A stretch of DNA of 64,000 nucleotides, taken from NCBI GenBank assembly GCA_021772895.1, contig JAJFLC010000005.1, positions 186,001 through 250,000 of the forward strand. Reading direction: 5' to 3'. This document shows, one piece after another, positions 44,258 to 52,648 of this stretch (the stretch's first letter is position 1; each line of letters starts with the position of its first letter). The notes beneath the pieces were generated by a model that was not told where the DNA came from, searched no databases, and worked only from the letters and a program-made list of their open reading frames with translations. A program made the translations under genes and the position numbers. The DNA comes from Mariprofundaceae bacterium (GTDB lineage Bacteria > Pseudomonadota > Zetaproteobacteria > Mariprofundales > Mariprofundaceae).

Positions 44258-44644
44258 GTGGCCCAGCAGTGCTGCATGGGGGCAAGCATGCAATGCAGTT
44301 TTGGTGTAGCCCCCAGTTCGCTGGTGGTGCTGCCTGTCAACCGCGTACTCACCCAGACACCCGATGCCAACATCATGGACAACAAACCCTTTGTAAACAT
44401 CCTGCCATTTGGCATGTGCAGCTCCCCTGCCAACCCGGCGGTAGCAGCGGCCACTGCCGCAGCACTCGGCGTGCTCACCCCCATGCCCTGCACACCCAAC
44501 ACCCCTGCACCGTGGGTTCCGGGTGCGCCCACTGTGCTGCTTGCCAATATGCCCACACTCAACAACACCTCAAAGCTGATGTGCATGTTTGGCGGCGTCA
44601 TTCAATTCACCAGCCCCGGTCAGACCACGGTGATGACGCCATGA
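44258..44644 (+). CDS. DUF4280 PAAR-like spike tip protein
   Basis: 128 residues from GTG 44258. It has the DUF4280 pattern of a glycine, cysteine and proline-rich PAAR-like fold: CCMGASMQCSFGVAPSSLVV, NILPFGMCSSPANPAVAAAT, PMPCTPNTPAPW, CMFGGVIQF. Proteins of this type sharpen the VgrG tip and load a neighbouring cargo. The protein encoded 34 bp downstream, or the MORN protein, is the likely partner. Confidence 0.88.
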   Translation: MAQQCCMGASMQCSFGVAPSSLVVLPVNRVLTQTPDANIMDNKPFVNILPFGMCSSPANPAVAAATAAALGVLTPMPCTPNTPAPWVPGAPTVLLANMPTLNNTSKLMCMFGGVIQFTSPGQTTVMTP

Positions 44645-44678
44645 AACAAACACGTTTAAGCCATGCAGGAAGGGAGAG

Positions 44679-45350
44679 ATGATTGCCATCCCCATGCCCG
44701 CTCCGATTATTTTGTACGATCCGACAGAGGTGCAGATGGGTGGACGGACAGGCCGACAGGAGGCGCTTGATCTGGCCAATAACCGCGGCGTGCCTGTTGC
44801 CAATGTGCTTGAGATTCCACTCTTCGGATCACGCAATTATCTGAATGTCGCGCACAATGGGAACGTCATCATCATCACACATGGTAATCTAGCCACAGGC
44901 TTCACCACCGCGTCACAACGTACACGCGACCCCAACCGGAACCGTGTCACTGCGGCGCAGATGTGCCGGACACTGGCCAGCACCGGTCTGCTGCGAGACC
45001 GAAGCCTGCCCTACCGCTTTGAACTATTGATTTGTCAATCAGCCAGTGGCAACAATACCTTTGCCAGACAGTTTTACGATGAGATGCGCGCCCGGGTTGC
45101 AGATATCCGGGTCAAGGCGTCACCGGGTAGCATATCCATCAGCCGGGGCGGCGAGCTTTCTGTCACCTACTTTACCATTCAGCAGACCTCATCCCTGTTC
45201 ACAGCACCGGTCAGACTGGCCGCCTTCAGTCTGATGTCACCCCTCCGGTTTATCTCCAATCGATTGCCGGAGTTGCCGGAAAACCCGATCAGCAGCTATA
45301 ATATCATGCTGCATGACTGGGTCTTTTACCCTTCAGGCACAGAATTTTAG
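44679..45350 (+). CDS. putative T6SS effector with a possible His/Cys protease dyad
   Basis: 223 residues directly behind the PAAR-like gene. A GNVIIITHGN strand-turn (H68) is followed, 50 residues later, by FELLICQSASGNNTFARQF (C119). A His-Gly after one strand and a Cys after the next is the clan CD (caspase, C80, CHAT) arrangement; this is a guess from pattern alone. No signal peptide or membrane segment is present except a mildly hydrophobic part near 175-195. It is probably the cargo of the DUF4280 tip protein. Confidence 0.6.
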   Translation: MIAIPMPAPIILYDPTEVQMGGRTGRQEALDLANNRGVPVANVLEIPLFGSRNYLNVAHNGNVIIITHGNLATGFTTASQRTRDPNRNRVTAAQMCRTLASTGLLRDRSLPYRFELLICQSASGNNTFARQFYDEMRARVADIRVKASPGSISISRGGELSVTYFTIQQTSSLFTAPVRLAAFSLMSPLRFISNRLPELPENPISSYNIMLHDWVFYPSGTEF

Positions 45351-45432
45351 AAACCCTTTCATGGCTGTCTATTTTTTTAAGGAGGGGATTATCCCAGAGA
45401 AGTAGTCAACACTCTTCTTTAACCCATTGGGA

Positions 45433-46287
45433 TCAAAAAGAAAGCTGTGCTGGCAAACCCGCATTTTCAATTTTTTTCACCATTGATTGCAACCACGCTG
45501 CATCAAGTTGACTTAAATGCTCCGCCTCAACCTGCATGGATGGCCGGGCAAGCCCATAAAGCAATACGCCTTTCACCGACACACTCTCAACTTTCAAGCG
45601 TTGAATAAAAGTCAGGTACGCATCCACTTCGTCTGCTGAAGGCTGATGACCATCCCAAGCAAACATGCAGGTCTGAATCCATGTTGGGCACACATTGGCA
45701 GCCTCTTTGACTTGCTTGAACAGCAATTCAGGCGAAGCAGTAATGCCATTGATGCGTTCGATTCCCGCTTCTGTTGCTGAATCGACCTTCACCCACACCT
45801 CACCATTGCAGAGGCCCATCTGTTTGAGTCCTTTTTGAACACTCGATTTATGAAGATATGAACCGTTGGTAATCAAGCGCAGTTTCACATCCTCAGACAA
45901 ATCAAACTGCCGCATCACCACAACAATCAATGCAACAATCTCATCAAAATTTTTACAACTGGTTGGTTCACCATTGCCTGAAATCGCAACATCACAAAGC
46001 TTTTGACAATCATCAGGTACCCGATCCTGCATAAACGAACCATGGATAATTGAATCGAGCATCGAAGTCAGCTCTTCTTTTAACTGATTCATATCAATAA
46101 CAGGTGCAGAGCCACGAACCAGATCAGGAACCTGACAATACGCACAGTGCCAATTACAGGCATTGTTGGGATTCAGATTGATGCCAACAGACACGCCCCC
46201 TGCACGCCTTGAGACCACAGGGTAAACATAGGTCATCCCGACTATGCCACGATCATGATTTTGTATGTTCAGCATCTTTTCAGACAT
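45433..46287 (-). CDS. radical SAM protein
   Basis: 284 residues. The iron-sulfur motif CxxxCxxC is ACNWHCAYC (C44, C48, C51). Downstream, AISGNGEPTSCKNFDEIV holds the GGE-like SAM-binding motif (here GNGEPT), as in other radical SAM proteins. No second cluster motif is obvious. The overall plan is like small archaeal and bacterial radical SAM proteins of unknown substrate. It is a single gene between the T6SS cargo and the DUF1538 locus. Confidence 0.85.
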   Translation of the reverse strand: MSEKMLNIQNHDRGIVGMTYVYPVVSRRAGGVSVGINLNPNNACNWHCAYCQVPDLVRGSAPVIDMNQLKEELTSMLDSIIHGSFMQDRVPDDCQKLCDVAISGNGEPTSCKNFDEIVALIVVVMRQFDLSEDVKLRLITNGSYLHKSSVQKGLKQMGLCNGEVWVKVDSATEAGIERINGITASPELLFKQVKEAANVCPTWIQTCMFAWDGHQPSADEVDAYLTFIQRLKVESVSVKGVLLYGLARPSMQVEAEHLSQLDAAWLQSMVKKIENAGLPAQLSF

Positions 46288-46428
46288 TTGAGCACCCTAA
46301 CTGTCTGGTAATCAACAGGCATCTGAAAAAGAACACTTTCCATATCAACTGGCACATAATGACCGGAGAACACAAACAACAACCGCCCCAGTTCATTGTC
46401 TAAACTTTCTGGAAGGTTTACGTCATAA

Positions 46429-46489
46429 GCCTTTATCGTATAAGGTGCCGATTGGAAGTAATTTGCTTCCCATGTTCAGATAAAGGCAC
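46429..46489 (+). promoter_or_regulatory. structured leader ahead of the DUF1538 gene (riboswitch candidate)
   Basis: GCCTTTATC (46429-46437) and GATAAAGGC (46479-46487) form a perfect 9-bp stem closing a 41-base loop, which holds a GGAAG/CTTCC hairpin. GGTGCC inside the loop (46444-46449) could instead pair with GGCAC (46485-46489), breaking the outer stem. The structure ends 8 bases before ATG and covers the ribosome-binding region. Switching between the two pairings would control translation. Confidence 0.5.
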
Positions 46490-46497
46490 GGGGTTTC

Positions 46498-48288
46498 ATG
46501 GATTCAGGCAATAAAAAAATTCGTTTTGGCGCCTTCATACGGGAAATATCCGTCAAACAGAATGTTGTTAGCTTTAATGACATTATTCTCAAAACAGACG
46601 TTGACCAACAAGGCCGCCCGACTGTTAAAGCGACTGCAAAATCACGACTTCGTTCACTTGATATTTATCGCCTGTTACAACCCTACATCAAAGTTCGTTT
46701 TCTCGAACAGGTGAAAGCTGTCATGCCTTTGGCAATATATCTTCTGCTCTTCCAAATACTTGTGTTACATCAGGAAGTCAGTATTCCTGAAAGCATTATT
46801 ATGGGGCTTTTGGCTGTGATCATCGGGCTTATGCTGTTTATGGAAGGTTTAAAACGTGGCTTGATGCCGTTTGGTGAAGTGATCGGCAAAACCTTACCTG
46901 CCAAGGCTTCGTTAAAGCTCATTTTATTGATTGTGCTCCTGCTCGGCATTGGTGTCACTTTTGCAGAACCCGCCATTGGTGCATTAAAAACTGCGGGTTC
47001 GATTGTATTGGTCGAAAAGGCTCCTTATCTTTATACCCTCTTAAACGACTGGAGTACCGCGCTCGTTTTTGCAGTCGGTGCAGGCGTTGGCCTTGCTGCA
47101 GTTCTGGGTACCATCAGACTACTTTACGGTTGGAGCTTGAAACCACTGATCTATTGTACTCTGACGCCATTGATCGGACTCACCTGGTTTATGTCCCTTG
47201 ATCCTGAATTATCCCGAATTTTGGGACTTGCATGGGATTGTGGTGCTGTCACAACCGGGCCCGTCACCGTACCTCTGATTCTTGCCCTCGGCATTGGTAT
47301 TGCCGCAACAGCAGGCAAAGGAGAATCGCCGCTGGCCGGTTTTGGCATTGTCACCCTCGCATCCCTGTTTCCAATTATTTCTGTTATTTCACTGGCGCTG
47401 TTTGTTGCCAGCACCACATCCCCTGAAGCCATTATTGCCGCAGCACAACAGGCACAACAATTGACTGAAAACAGTGTGAATATTTCATGGTACAACACAA
47501 GTCCATGGCAGGAAATTACTGCAGGTTTTCAAGCCATCGTACCACTGGTTGCTTTTTTAATCATTGTGCTTCGCGTTGTTTTACAAGATCGCCTTCGCCA
47601 TCAAGGTACAATTATTTATGGCATTATACTTTGTATTTTAGGCATGATCATTTTCAATATCGGCTTGGAGCACGGACTATCCCGCCTTGGTCAGGATTCG
47701 GGGTCATTGTTGCCCGCAGCATTTATCTCAATGTCAGATATGGCTGCATCGCCCTTTTACAGTTGGAGTGTTGGCATCTTTATCGCCTTGCTCTTTGCAT
47801 GGTTCCTGGGTTTTGGCGCAACACTGGCCGAGCCTGCACTCAATGCTTTGGGTAATACCGTACAGACCCTGACCAATGGCGCTTTCGAAAAAAAGTTACT
47901 GCTGTACGCCGTATCTATTGGAGTAGGTTGTGGCATCGCGCTCGGCGTCGCAAAGATTGTATTTGACCTCTCCCTGCCCTGGATACTGATCAGCACATAC
48001 GCCTTTGCCTTGATACTCACCCGGCTATCCACCGAAGAGTTTGTCAATGTAGCATGGGATAGTGCAGGCGTTACAACCGGCCCTATCACTGTGCCTCTGG
48101 TTTTAGCCATGGGACTTGGGCTTGGTAATGCAGTGCACGCCATTGAAGGGTTTGGAGTTCTCGCCTTAGCCTCGATTGGCCCAATTATCTCAGTTCTCAC
48201 AACGGGCCTTTGGATTCAATGGAAAATCAAACGCCACCACCAGATTCAACCGAAAAAAACTGCCAACACACAAATGGAGACAACATGA
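46498..48288 (+). CDS. DUF1538 family membrane transporter
   Basis: 596 residues with two homologous halves, each with about six membrane segments. Repeated motifs are GVTFAEPAIGAL (first half) with GATLAEPALNAL (second), and WDCGAVTTGPVTVPLILALG with WDSAGVTTGPITVPLVLAMG. The first 75 residues are hydrophilic. The family is an uncharacterised transporter; the paired TGPxTVP segments suggest a substrate path formed by two inverted or tandem repeats. It overlaps the P-II-like gene (ATGA), so regulation by that protein is likely. Confidence 0.9.
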   Translation: MDSGNKKIRFGAFIREISVKQNVVSFNDIILKTDVDQQGRPTVKATAKSRLRSLDIYRLLQPYIKVRFLEQVKAVMPLAIYLLLFQILVLHQEVSIPESIIMGLLAVIIGLMLFMEGLKRGLMPFGEVIGKTLPAKASLKLILLIVLLLGIGVTFAEPAIGALKTAGSIVLVEKAPYLYTLLNDWSTALVFAVGAGVGLAAVLGTIRLLYGWSLKPLIYCTLTPLIGLTWFMSLDPELSRILGLAWDCGAVTTGPVTVPLILALGIGIAATAGKGESPLAGFGIVTLASLFPIISVISLALFVASTTSPEAIIAAAQQAQQLTENSVNISWYNTSPWQEITAGFQAIVPLVAFLIIVLRVVLQDRLRHQGTIIYGIILCILGMIIFNIGLEHGLSRLGQDSGSLLPAAFISMSDMAASPFYSWSVGIFIALLFAWFLGFGATLAEPALNALGNTVQTLTNGAFEKKLLLYAVSIGVGCGIALGVAKIVFDLSLPWILISTYAFALILTRLSTEEFVNVAWDSAGVTTGPITVPLVLAMGLGLGNAVHAIEGFGVLALASIGPIISVLTTGLWIQWKIKRHHQIQPKKTANTQMETT

Positions 48289-48641
48289 GTGGAAATAATA
48301 TTACCGTCTTAACCGATGCCTCACTCATCACCTGTATCGTACAGCGTGGCACCGCTGATGATATTGTGAAAGCCGCACAAGAGGCCGGTGCACAGGGTGC
48401 AACCATTCACTACGGACAAGGAAATGGCATGCAGGAAGTGCTCGGCATCCTCAATGTCGCCATTGATATGGAAAAAGAAATCATCAACATTGTGGTGGCT
48501 GACGATCAGGCAGATCGGATTTATGAGCGAATGTTTCTGGCCGGAAAGCTGGATACGCCGGGCATGGGTATCATGTATATGACCAAACTTGAAAAAGCGG
48601 CAACGTACATCCCACCCGAAATCCTTGAGCGCTTACTATAA
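48285..48641 (+). CDS. P-II-like regulatory protein 1
   Basis: 118 residues from ATG 48285, which overlaps the transporter stop; an earlier in-frame start at 48210 lies inside the transporter gene. The ferredoxin-like P-II fold is visible (ASLITCIVQRGTADDIVKAA, GATIHYGQGNGMQE, EIINIVVADDQADRIYERMF). The T-loop tyrosine of GlnB is not seen, so it is not a uridylylated nitrogen sensor. It probably binds a nucleotide and gates the transporter. Confidence 0.87.
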   Translation: MSGNNITVLTDASLITCIVQRGTADDIVKAAQEAGAQGATIHYGQGNGMQEVLGILNVAIDMEKEIINIVVADDQADRIYERMFLAGKLDTPGMGIMYMTKLEKAATYIPPEILERLL

Positions 48642-48643
48642 CC

Positions 48644-48976
48644 ATGGCAAGCCACCAGAAACTCATCACCTGTATCGTCCCTGAAGCCAATGCCATAAAA
48701 GCTGCGGCTGCCTTACGTGAAAAATATGGCCCGCATACCATCAATCATCATTTTGCCCGTGGCATCGGTAAAAGCTCACCGCTGATTAAACGTGGTTTGG
48801 GTGAAAAAACAGAGAAGGTTGTATTAAACGTGATTGTCGAAAAAAAAATGGCAGATGAAATTTTCGAATTTCTTTATCACGAAACCGATATCAATCGGCC
48901 TCGCGGTGGCCTGATCTACATCAATGTCATTTGCACGCCGACCATGAAAACTCCGCAAAGTTTACAACAAGATTAA
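48644..48976 (+). CDS. P-II-like regulatory protein 2
   Basis: 110 residues, two bases after protein 1. It is a second P-II-like fold (QKLITCIVPEANAIKAAAAL, KVVLNVIVEKKMADEIFEFL, GGLIYINVICTP). It is only distantly similar to protein 1, so the pair may form a mixed trimer or sense different ligands. A perfect 12-bp palindrome AGGTTCGAACCT follows the stop at 48978. Confidence 0.85.
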   Translation: MASHQKLITCIVPEANAIKAAAALREKYGPHTINHHFARGIGKSSPLIKRGLGEKTEKVVLNVIVEKKMADEIFEFLYHETDINRPRGGLIYINVICTPTMKTPQSLQQD

Positions 48977-49138
48977 AAGGTTCGAACCTGAACATGAGAT
49001 TTTTCAAATAAACTCAATGTGCCGACTTTACCCCGGAAACTGCTTGCGCCAAAAACGACCATTCTAGATAGCGGTAAATTCCACCCTTAATAAGCAATTT
49101 TCGACCTTCCCTTCTGATTGGCGATTGAAGTTATATCT

Positions 49139-49867
49139 TCATAGCCGTCGAAACATCCAAAAGCCGCGCCAGAGCAATGCCAATATAGCCATGAATACAA
49201 CTACCGCCGATGAGGGTGGAAAGTCGAATTGATTAGAAAAGAAAAGTCCGCACGTACTCGCAATAGCGGCGATCATCATCGCATACAATGCGGGCCCGTT
49301 ATCACCATTGCGCCATACTGCCAGCCCTGGCATAACAAGCATGGCAAACACCAGAATCACGCCCACGGCATAAATGGCAGGCACCACCGCAATCGCAAGT
49401 GCACCGTAAAAGATCATTCGCCCAATAAAATGATCACCGTGGCGCTGCTTCGAGAGCAGTAGAGCAAGTGCCCCCGCAATCGCCATAATGATTAACTCAG
49501 ATTCATTCACCCCAAGCACACTGCCGAACAGTAGCTCCATCATCTGCCCTTCTGCATGAGGCAGCATCGCCAGCACCATCATGCCAAGCGAGGCGGCAAG
49601 CGCATAGAGCGCCCCCATCACAGCCTCTTTCGGAAGGTCACTTTGCTCAGGAAGAAGAGCTAATAACACAACAACCACAGCCGTAATCACTGCCGCGTAG
49701 AGCATGCCATTGCCATCAAGCGCCATGCCGACGGCATAACCAACCGCTGCCACCTGCGCCAACGCCAGATCGATAAAGATAACCCTGCGCTTAAGAATCT
49801 GCTGCCCGAGCACCGGCAAGAATAACGAGACCAGCAGGCAAGCTCCGAGACTGAACCAGAGAATCAT
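49139..49867 (-). CDS. zinc/manganese-type ABC transporter permease
   Basis: 242 residues with seven or eight hydrophobic segments, of the ABC-3 (ZnuB/MntB) family (QQILKRRVIFIDLALAQVAA near the start, FAMLVMPGLAVW near 175). Its start overlaps the stop of the metal-binding protein by one base. No ATP-binding subunit gene lies in this operon. Confidence 0.92.
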   Translation of the reverse strand: MILWFSLGACLLVSLFLPVLGQQILKRRVIFIDLALAQVAAVGYAVGMALDGNGMLYAAVITAVVVVLLALLPEQSDLPKEAVMGALYALAASLGMMVLAMLPHAEGQMMELLFGSVLGVNESELIIMAIAGALALLLSKQRHGDHFIGRMIFYGALAIAVVPAIYAVGVILVFAMLVMPGLAVWRNGDNGPALYAMMIAAIASTCGLFFSNQFDFPPSSAVVVFMAILALLWRGFWMFRRL

Positions 49868-50757
49868 TATTGCCTCCCTGCTGCTGATTTAAGCAGCAGT
49901 TCTACCATGGCCAGATAACCCTCAGCCCCCTCGCCTTCCACAGCATCCGGCATGCTAACCGGTGTTGCACCGGAGAGCGTTGCCACCCGCTTCACAATAC
50001 GTCCGAGATGATAGGGCTCTACCCAAAGCTGAGAGACTTTCCGAGTGCCAATCAGCGCCACCAGTTCATCAAGATGGCGTGTCGAAGGCTCCACACCGGG
50101 CTTGGGTTCGATGAATCCCGCCACAGGAACCCCAAATCGCTCACTGAAGTAGCGGTAAGAGTCGTGATAACTGACCACCGGCAAAAGACCTTTCAGCTTG
50201 GGTTGCCAGTTAGTCACAAGGAGTTGTAAACGTTTGCCAAAGGCCTCTGCCCGTTGACGATAAGCTAACGCGTGAGCCGGATCGAGCTCAGCCAGCCGTT
50301 CTGCAAGAGCTGATGCCGCAACGGCAACCCGAAGTGGATCAATCCACCAGTGCGGGTTGCCTTCCGGATGCACGTCGCCCATCGAACGATCCACCTTTTT
50401 CATGATCCCGAGAATTTCTACAGCATCAGATCCGGCAAAGTAACCCGGCTGCCCCTCACGAATCCGGCTATTGCGCGAAAGCTCGATAAGGGGTGGCAAC
50501 CAGCCACCCTCCAATGCCAGTCCTGCCGTCACCAGCAGATCGGCATCTGCAAGATGGCGGGCAAGGGTCGGTTTGGGCGGTACAAAATGGGGGTCTTGCC
50601 CTACTCTGGCTAATACTCGAACCTCTCCATCCTCACCAGCCACGGCAGCAGCGATCTGCCCCAGTGCAGGCAGCGTGGCGACGATATATAGTTCCGCATG
50701 GGCAACCGCAGGAAGCAGAAGCAGCAGGACTAGAATTGAGTGTTTTAATAGCTTCAT
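49867..50757 (-). CDS. periplasmic metal-binding protein (ZnuA-like)
   Basis: 296 residues with a signal peptide (about 1-21). Metal-ligand histidines appear in VGQDPHFVPPKP, GNPHWWIDP and SYHDSYRYF, as in cluster A-I binding proteins. The long histidine-rich loop of typical ZnuA is absent, so zinc versus manganese cannot be decided. It feeds the permease encoded downstream; a porin and a His/Cys-rich protein are encoded upstream, fitting a metal-uptake unit. Confidence 0.92.
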   Translation of the reverse strand: MKLLKHSILVLLLLLPAVAHAELYIVATLPALGQIAAAVAGEDGEVRVLARVGQDPHFVPPKPTLARHLADADLLVTAGLALEGGWLPPLIELSRNSRIREGQPGYFAGSDAVEILGIMKKVDRSMGDVHPEGNPHWWIDPLRVAVAASALAERLAELDPAHALAYRQRAEAFGKRLQLLVTNWQPKLKGLLPVVSYHDSYRYFSERFGVPVAGFIEPKPGVEPSTRHLDELVALIGTRKVSQLWVEPYHLGRIVKRVATLSGATPVSMPDAVEGEGAEGYLAMVELLLKSAAGRQ

Positions 50758-50767
50758 CTGATTCTCC

Positions 50768-52036
50768 TTAATAAGGGTGTGCGCCGTGCGGACCGATTGC
50801 TACGACCCAGCGTAGATACAAGGCATTGGCGCGGCCTCCCGCAGTGATACCGAGATCAGCAGCCACCTCGGCCAGCGCATTACGGGTATGCTTGTATTGC
50901 AGGGTGACGCCCTGAAATTCACTGATCTTCCATGCAAGGCCAGCGGAGAGAGCAATCTCCTTCAGCCCTCCAAGGGTTGCCGGATCATATTGTTGGGAAT
51001 AATCGAAGCGTGAAAAGATCTGCCAGTTCCGATTTAGTGCGGCTGTCGCCAGCAGATAGCTGCCGTCATTTACCGCCGTTTCAACACCAATTCCCTGCTG
51101 TTGCCAGCGGCGCAGCCACTCGCCTTCAAGCGTGAATCCGGCCTGCCCAATATTCTGATATTTGAGGGCAAAGTGGCCACCGCCGATACGGGTCATCGAA
51201 TGGCCAGCAGCGATACCATTTCTACCCTGTACATAGTTAGCTCCAAGTTCGAACGTTGTGTCATCATTTACATCCCAGAGGCCGGACCAGCGTGCTATCC
51301 CCGCATACTGGCTTGTGCCGGTCGGGTCGAATGCAACATCATTCTGAGTGCCAAAGAAACCGGCGGTCACTGTCTGTACCGAATCGCCGACAAAGAATGG
51401 GCGATCCAGCAACACACCGTCGCCAATGAATATTTCAGGCCCAAACAGATTTACCAGCCCGTTGGGGCGATCTGCGTAGATCAAGGCATGCGGGTGCATC
51501 TCGTTCACCCTACCGATGGGTAGGAACTTGCGCCCGGCACGCAGGTTTAGACCCCAGGGTAGATTGGCTGTAATAAAACCTTCTTCAACCGCCATGCCTC
51601 CTTCGGCTCCGGTAACCGTTACATCGAGCCGAGCATGCGGATCAATATTAGCACCGAAGATAAATTCAGCTTCGGAGAGTGGCAGAAAGCTACTGCTATT
51701 CACGCCACCGCTTCCACGTATCCGCTGGCCGGTAAAGTTTCCGATTACGGAGATGGATGGATTGCCACTGTTCTCAGCCGTGGTCACACGCTTTGCCCTG
51801 CCTACCGGTTCTTCGGGGGCAGAGCGAACCATCTCCGGCTCTTTTCCTTTCACTCTTTCAACAGCCGCCTGAGGCAATGCCTCAGCACGTGCTTTTTCGG
51901 CTAGTTCCAGCTGTTCAATCCGCTTCAGTATCTGCTGAACCTGAATTTTAAGCTCTTCTATTTCGTTTGCAGCGTATGCATTGCTGGGGCCTAAAAGCAC
52001 CACAGCAAGCATGAGGCACAGTCGTGCATATCTCAT
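50768..52036 (-). CDS. outer-membrane porin-like protein with N-terminal coiled coil
   Basis: 422 residues. A signal peptide (about 1-22) is followed by a short coiled coil (about 24-50, EIEELKIQVQQILKRIEQLE), as in porins that trimerise through the periplasm. The rest alternates in beta-strand pattern (RAGRKFLPIGRVNEMHPHAL) and ends in histidines and aromatics (GPHGAHPY). I take it to be a substrate-specific porin. Its operon with a metal ABC transporter suggests it admits the metal or its complex. Family name not certain. Confidence 0.8.
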   Translation of the reverse strand: MRYARLCLMLAVVLLGPSNAYAANEIEELKIQVQQILKRIEQLELAEKARAEALPQAAVERVKGKEPEMVRSAPEEPVGRAKRVTTAENSGNPSISVIGNFTGQRIRGSGGVNSSSFLPLSEAEFIFGANIDPHARLDVTVTGAEGGMAVEEGFITANLPWGLNLRAGRKFLPIGRVNEMHPHALIYADRPNGLVNLFGPEIFIGDGVLLDRPFFVGDSVQTVTAGFFGTQNDVAFDPTGTSQYAGIARWSGLWDVNDDTTFELGANYVQGRNGIAAGHSMTRIGGGHFALKYQNIGQAGFTLEGEWLRRWQQQGIGVETAVNDGSYLLATAALNRNWQIFSRFDYSQQYDPATLGGLKEIALSAGLAWKISEFQGVTLQYKHTRNALAEVAADLGITAGGRANALYLRWVVAIGPHGAHPY

Positions 52037-52092
52037 GATTTCTTCTCCTGATTATTTTTGTTTGTTACGTCACAAATGGACGTTGATTGAAG

Positions 52093-52422
52093 TCAGGAGA
52101 AAACGGGAGGGGCTCGGATGAGTGCAGATGCTCTAGCAACCGCAATATGAAGCACAGGCTGAGAAGCAACCGGTTCGGTATGGGAAAGGTTTGGGGCTAC
52201 GCAAAGTGCTATGGCTACAGCTGCACCGTGTGTTACAGCATCTTCAAGATCACAACTGATACAGGCACTATCCAACGCATGCAAACCATCATCATGGCTA
52301 TGGATGCTCGCAACAGACCAGAGGCAAGCGACAACCGCCAGCATGGAGAGCATCCATTGCATACGGCGCATAGTGTTTAAACCATGCAGGCTATTTCCAA
52401 CCCATTTCATAGTCGCAATCAT
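52093..52422 (-). CDS. small His/Cys-rich protein (DUF2946-like)
   Basis: 109 residues as read from ATG 52422; a later ATG (residue 18, MRRMQWMLSM) would give a clean signal peptide or membrane anchor. The mature part has HSHDDGLHALDSACISC, a metal-binding-like arrangement typical of small proteins near copper, zinc or cobalt transporters. It is 56 bp upstream of the porin gene on the same strand. Confidence 0.65.
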   Translation of the reverse strand: MIATMKWVGNSLHGLNTMRRMQWMLSMLAVVACLWSVASIHSHDDGLHALDSACISCDLEDAVTHGAAVAIALCVAPNLSHTEPVASQPVLHIAVARASALIRAPPVFS

Positions 52423-52648
52423 ATCCTAAAAAAAGAATAAGCAGAAACACTACTGCTAAAGCATCTATTTTTTCATACATGATCGCCAGACGCCTTAACG
52501 AACGCCCAAGACAGACCTTGAACTTTGGAACCCCGGCAGAGAGATTTAACGCATGTGTTGCATTGACCGTTTGAAATGAATGCCGTATACAGACACTCGT
52601 GATACGCGGCTATATCCCATTACTAAGTTCTGAACACTCTATGTAATG

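Noticed and set aside
25434-45350. Contractile prophage in place of a T6SS
   Set aside because: TssK, TssL, TssA and DUF4280 are present, while capsid, terminase, portal, tape measure, integrase and lysis genes are absent.
48978-48989. Perfect palindrome AGGTTCGAACCT after the P-II genes
   Set aside because: Single copy noticed, no T-run and no gene start nearby; too little to call an operator or terminator.
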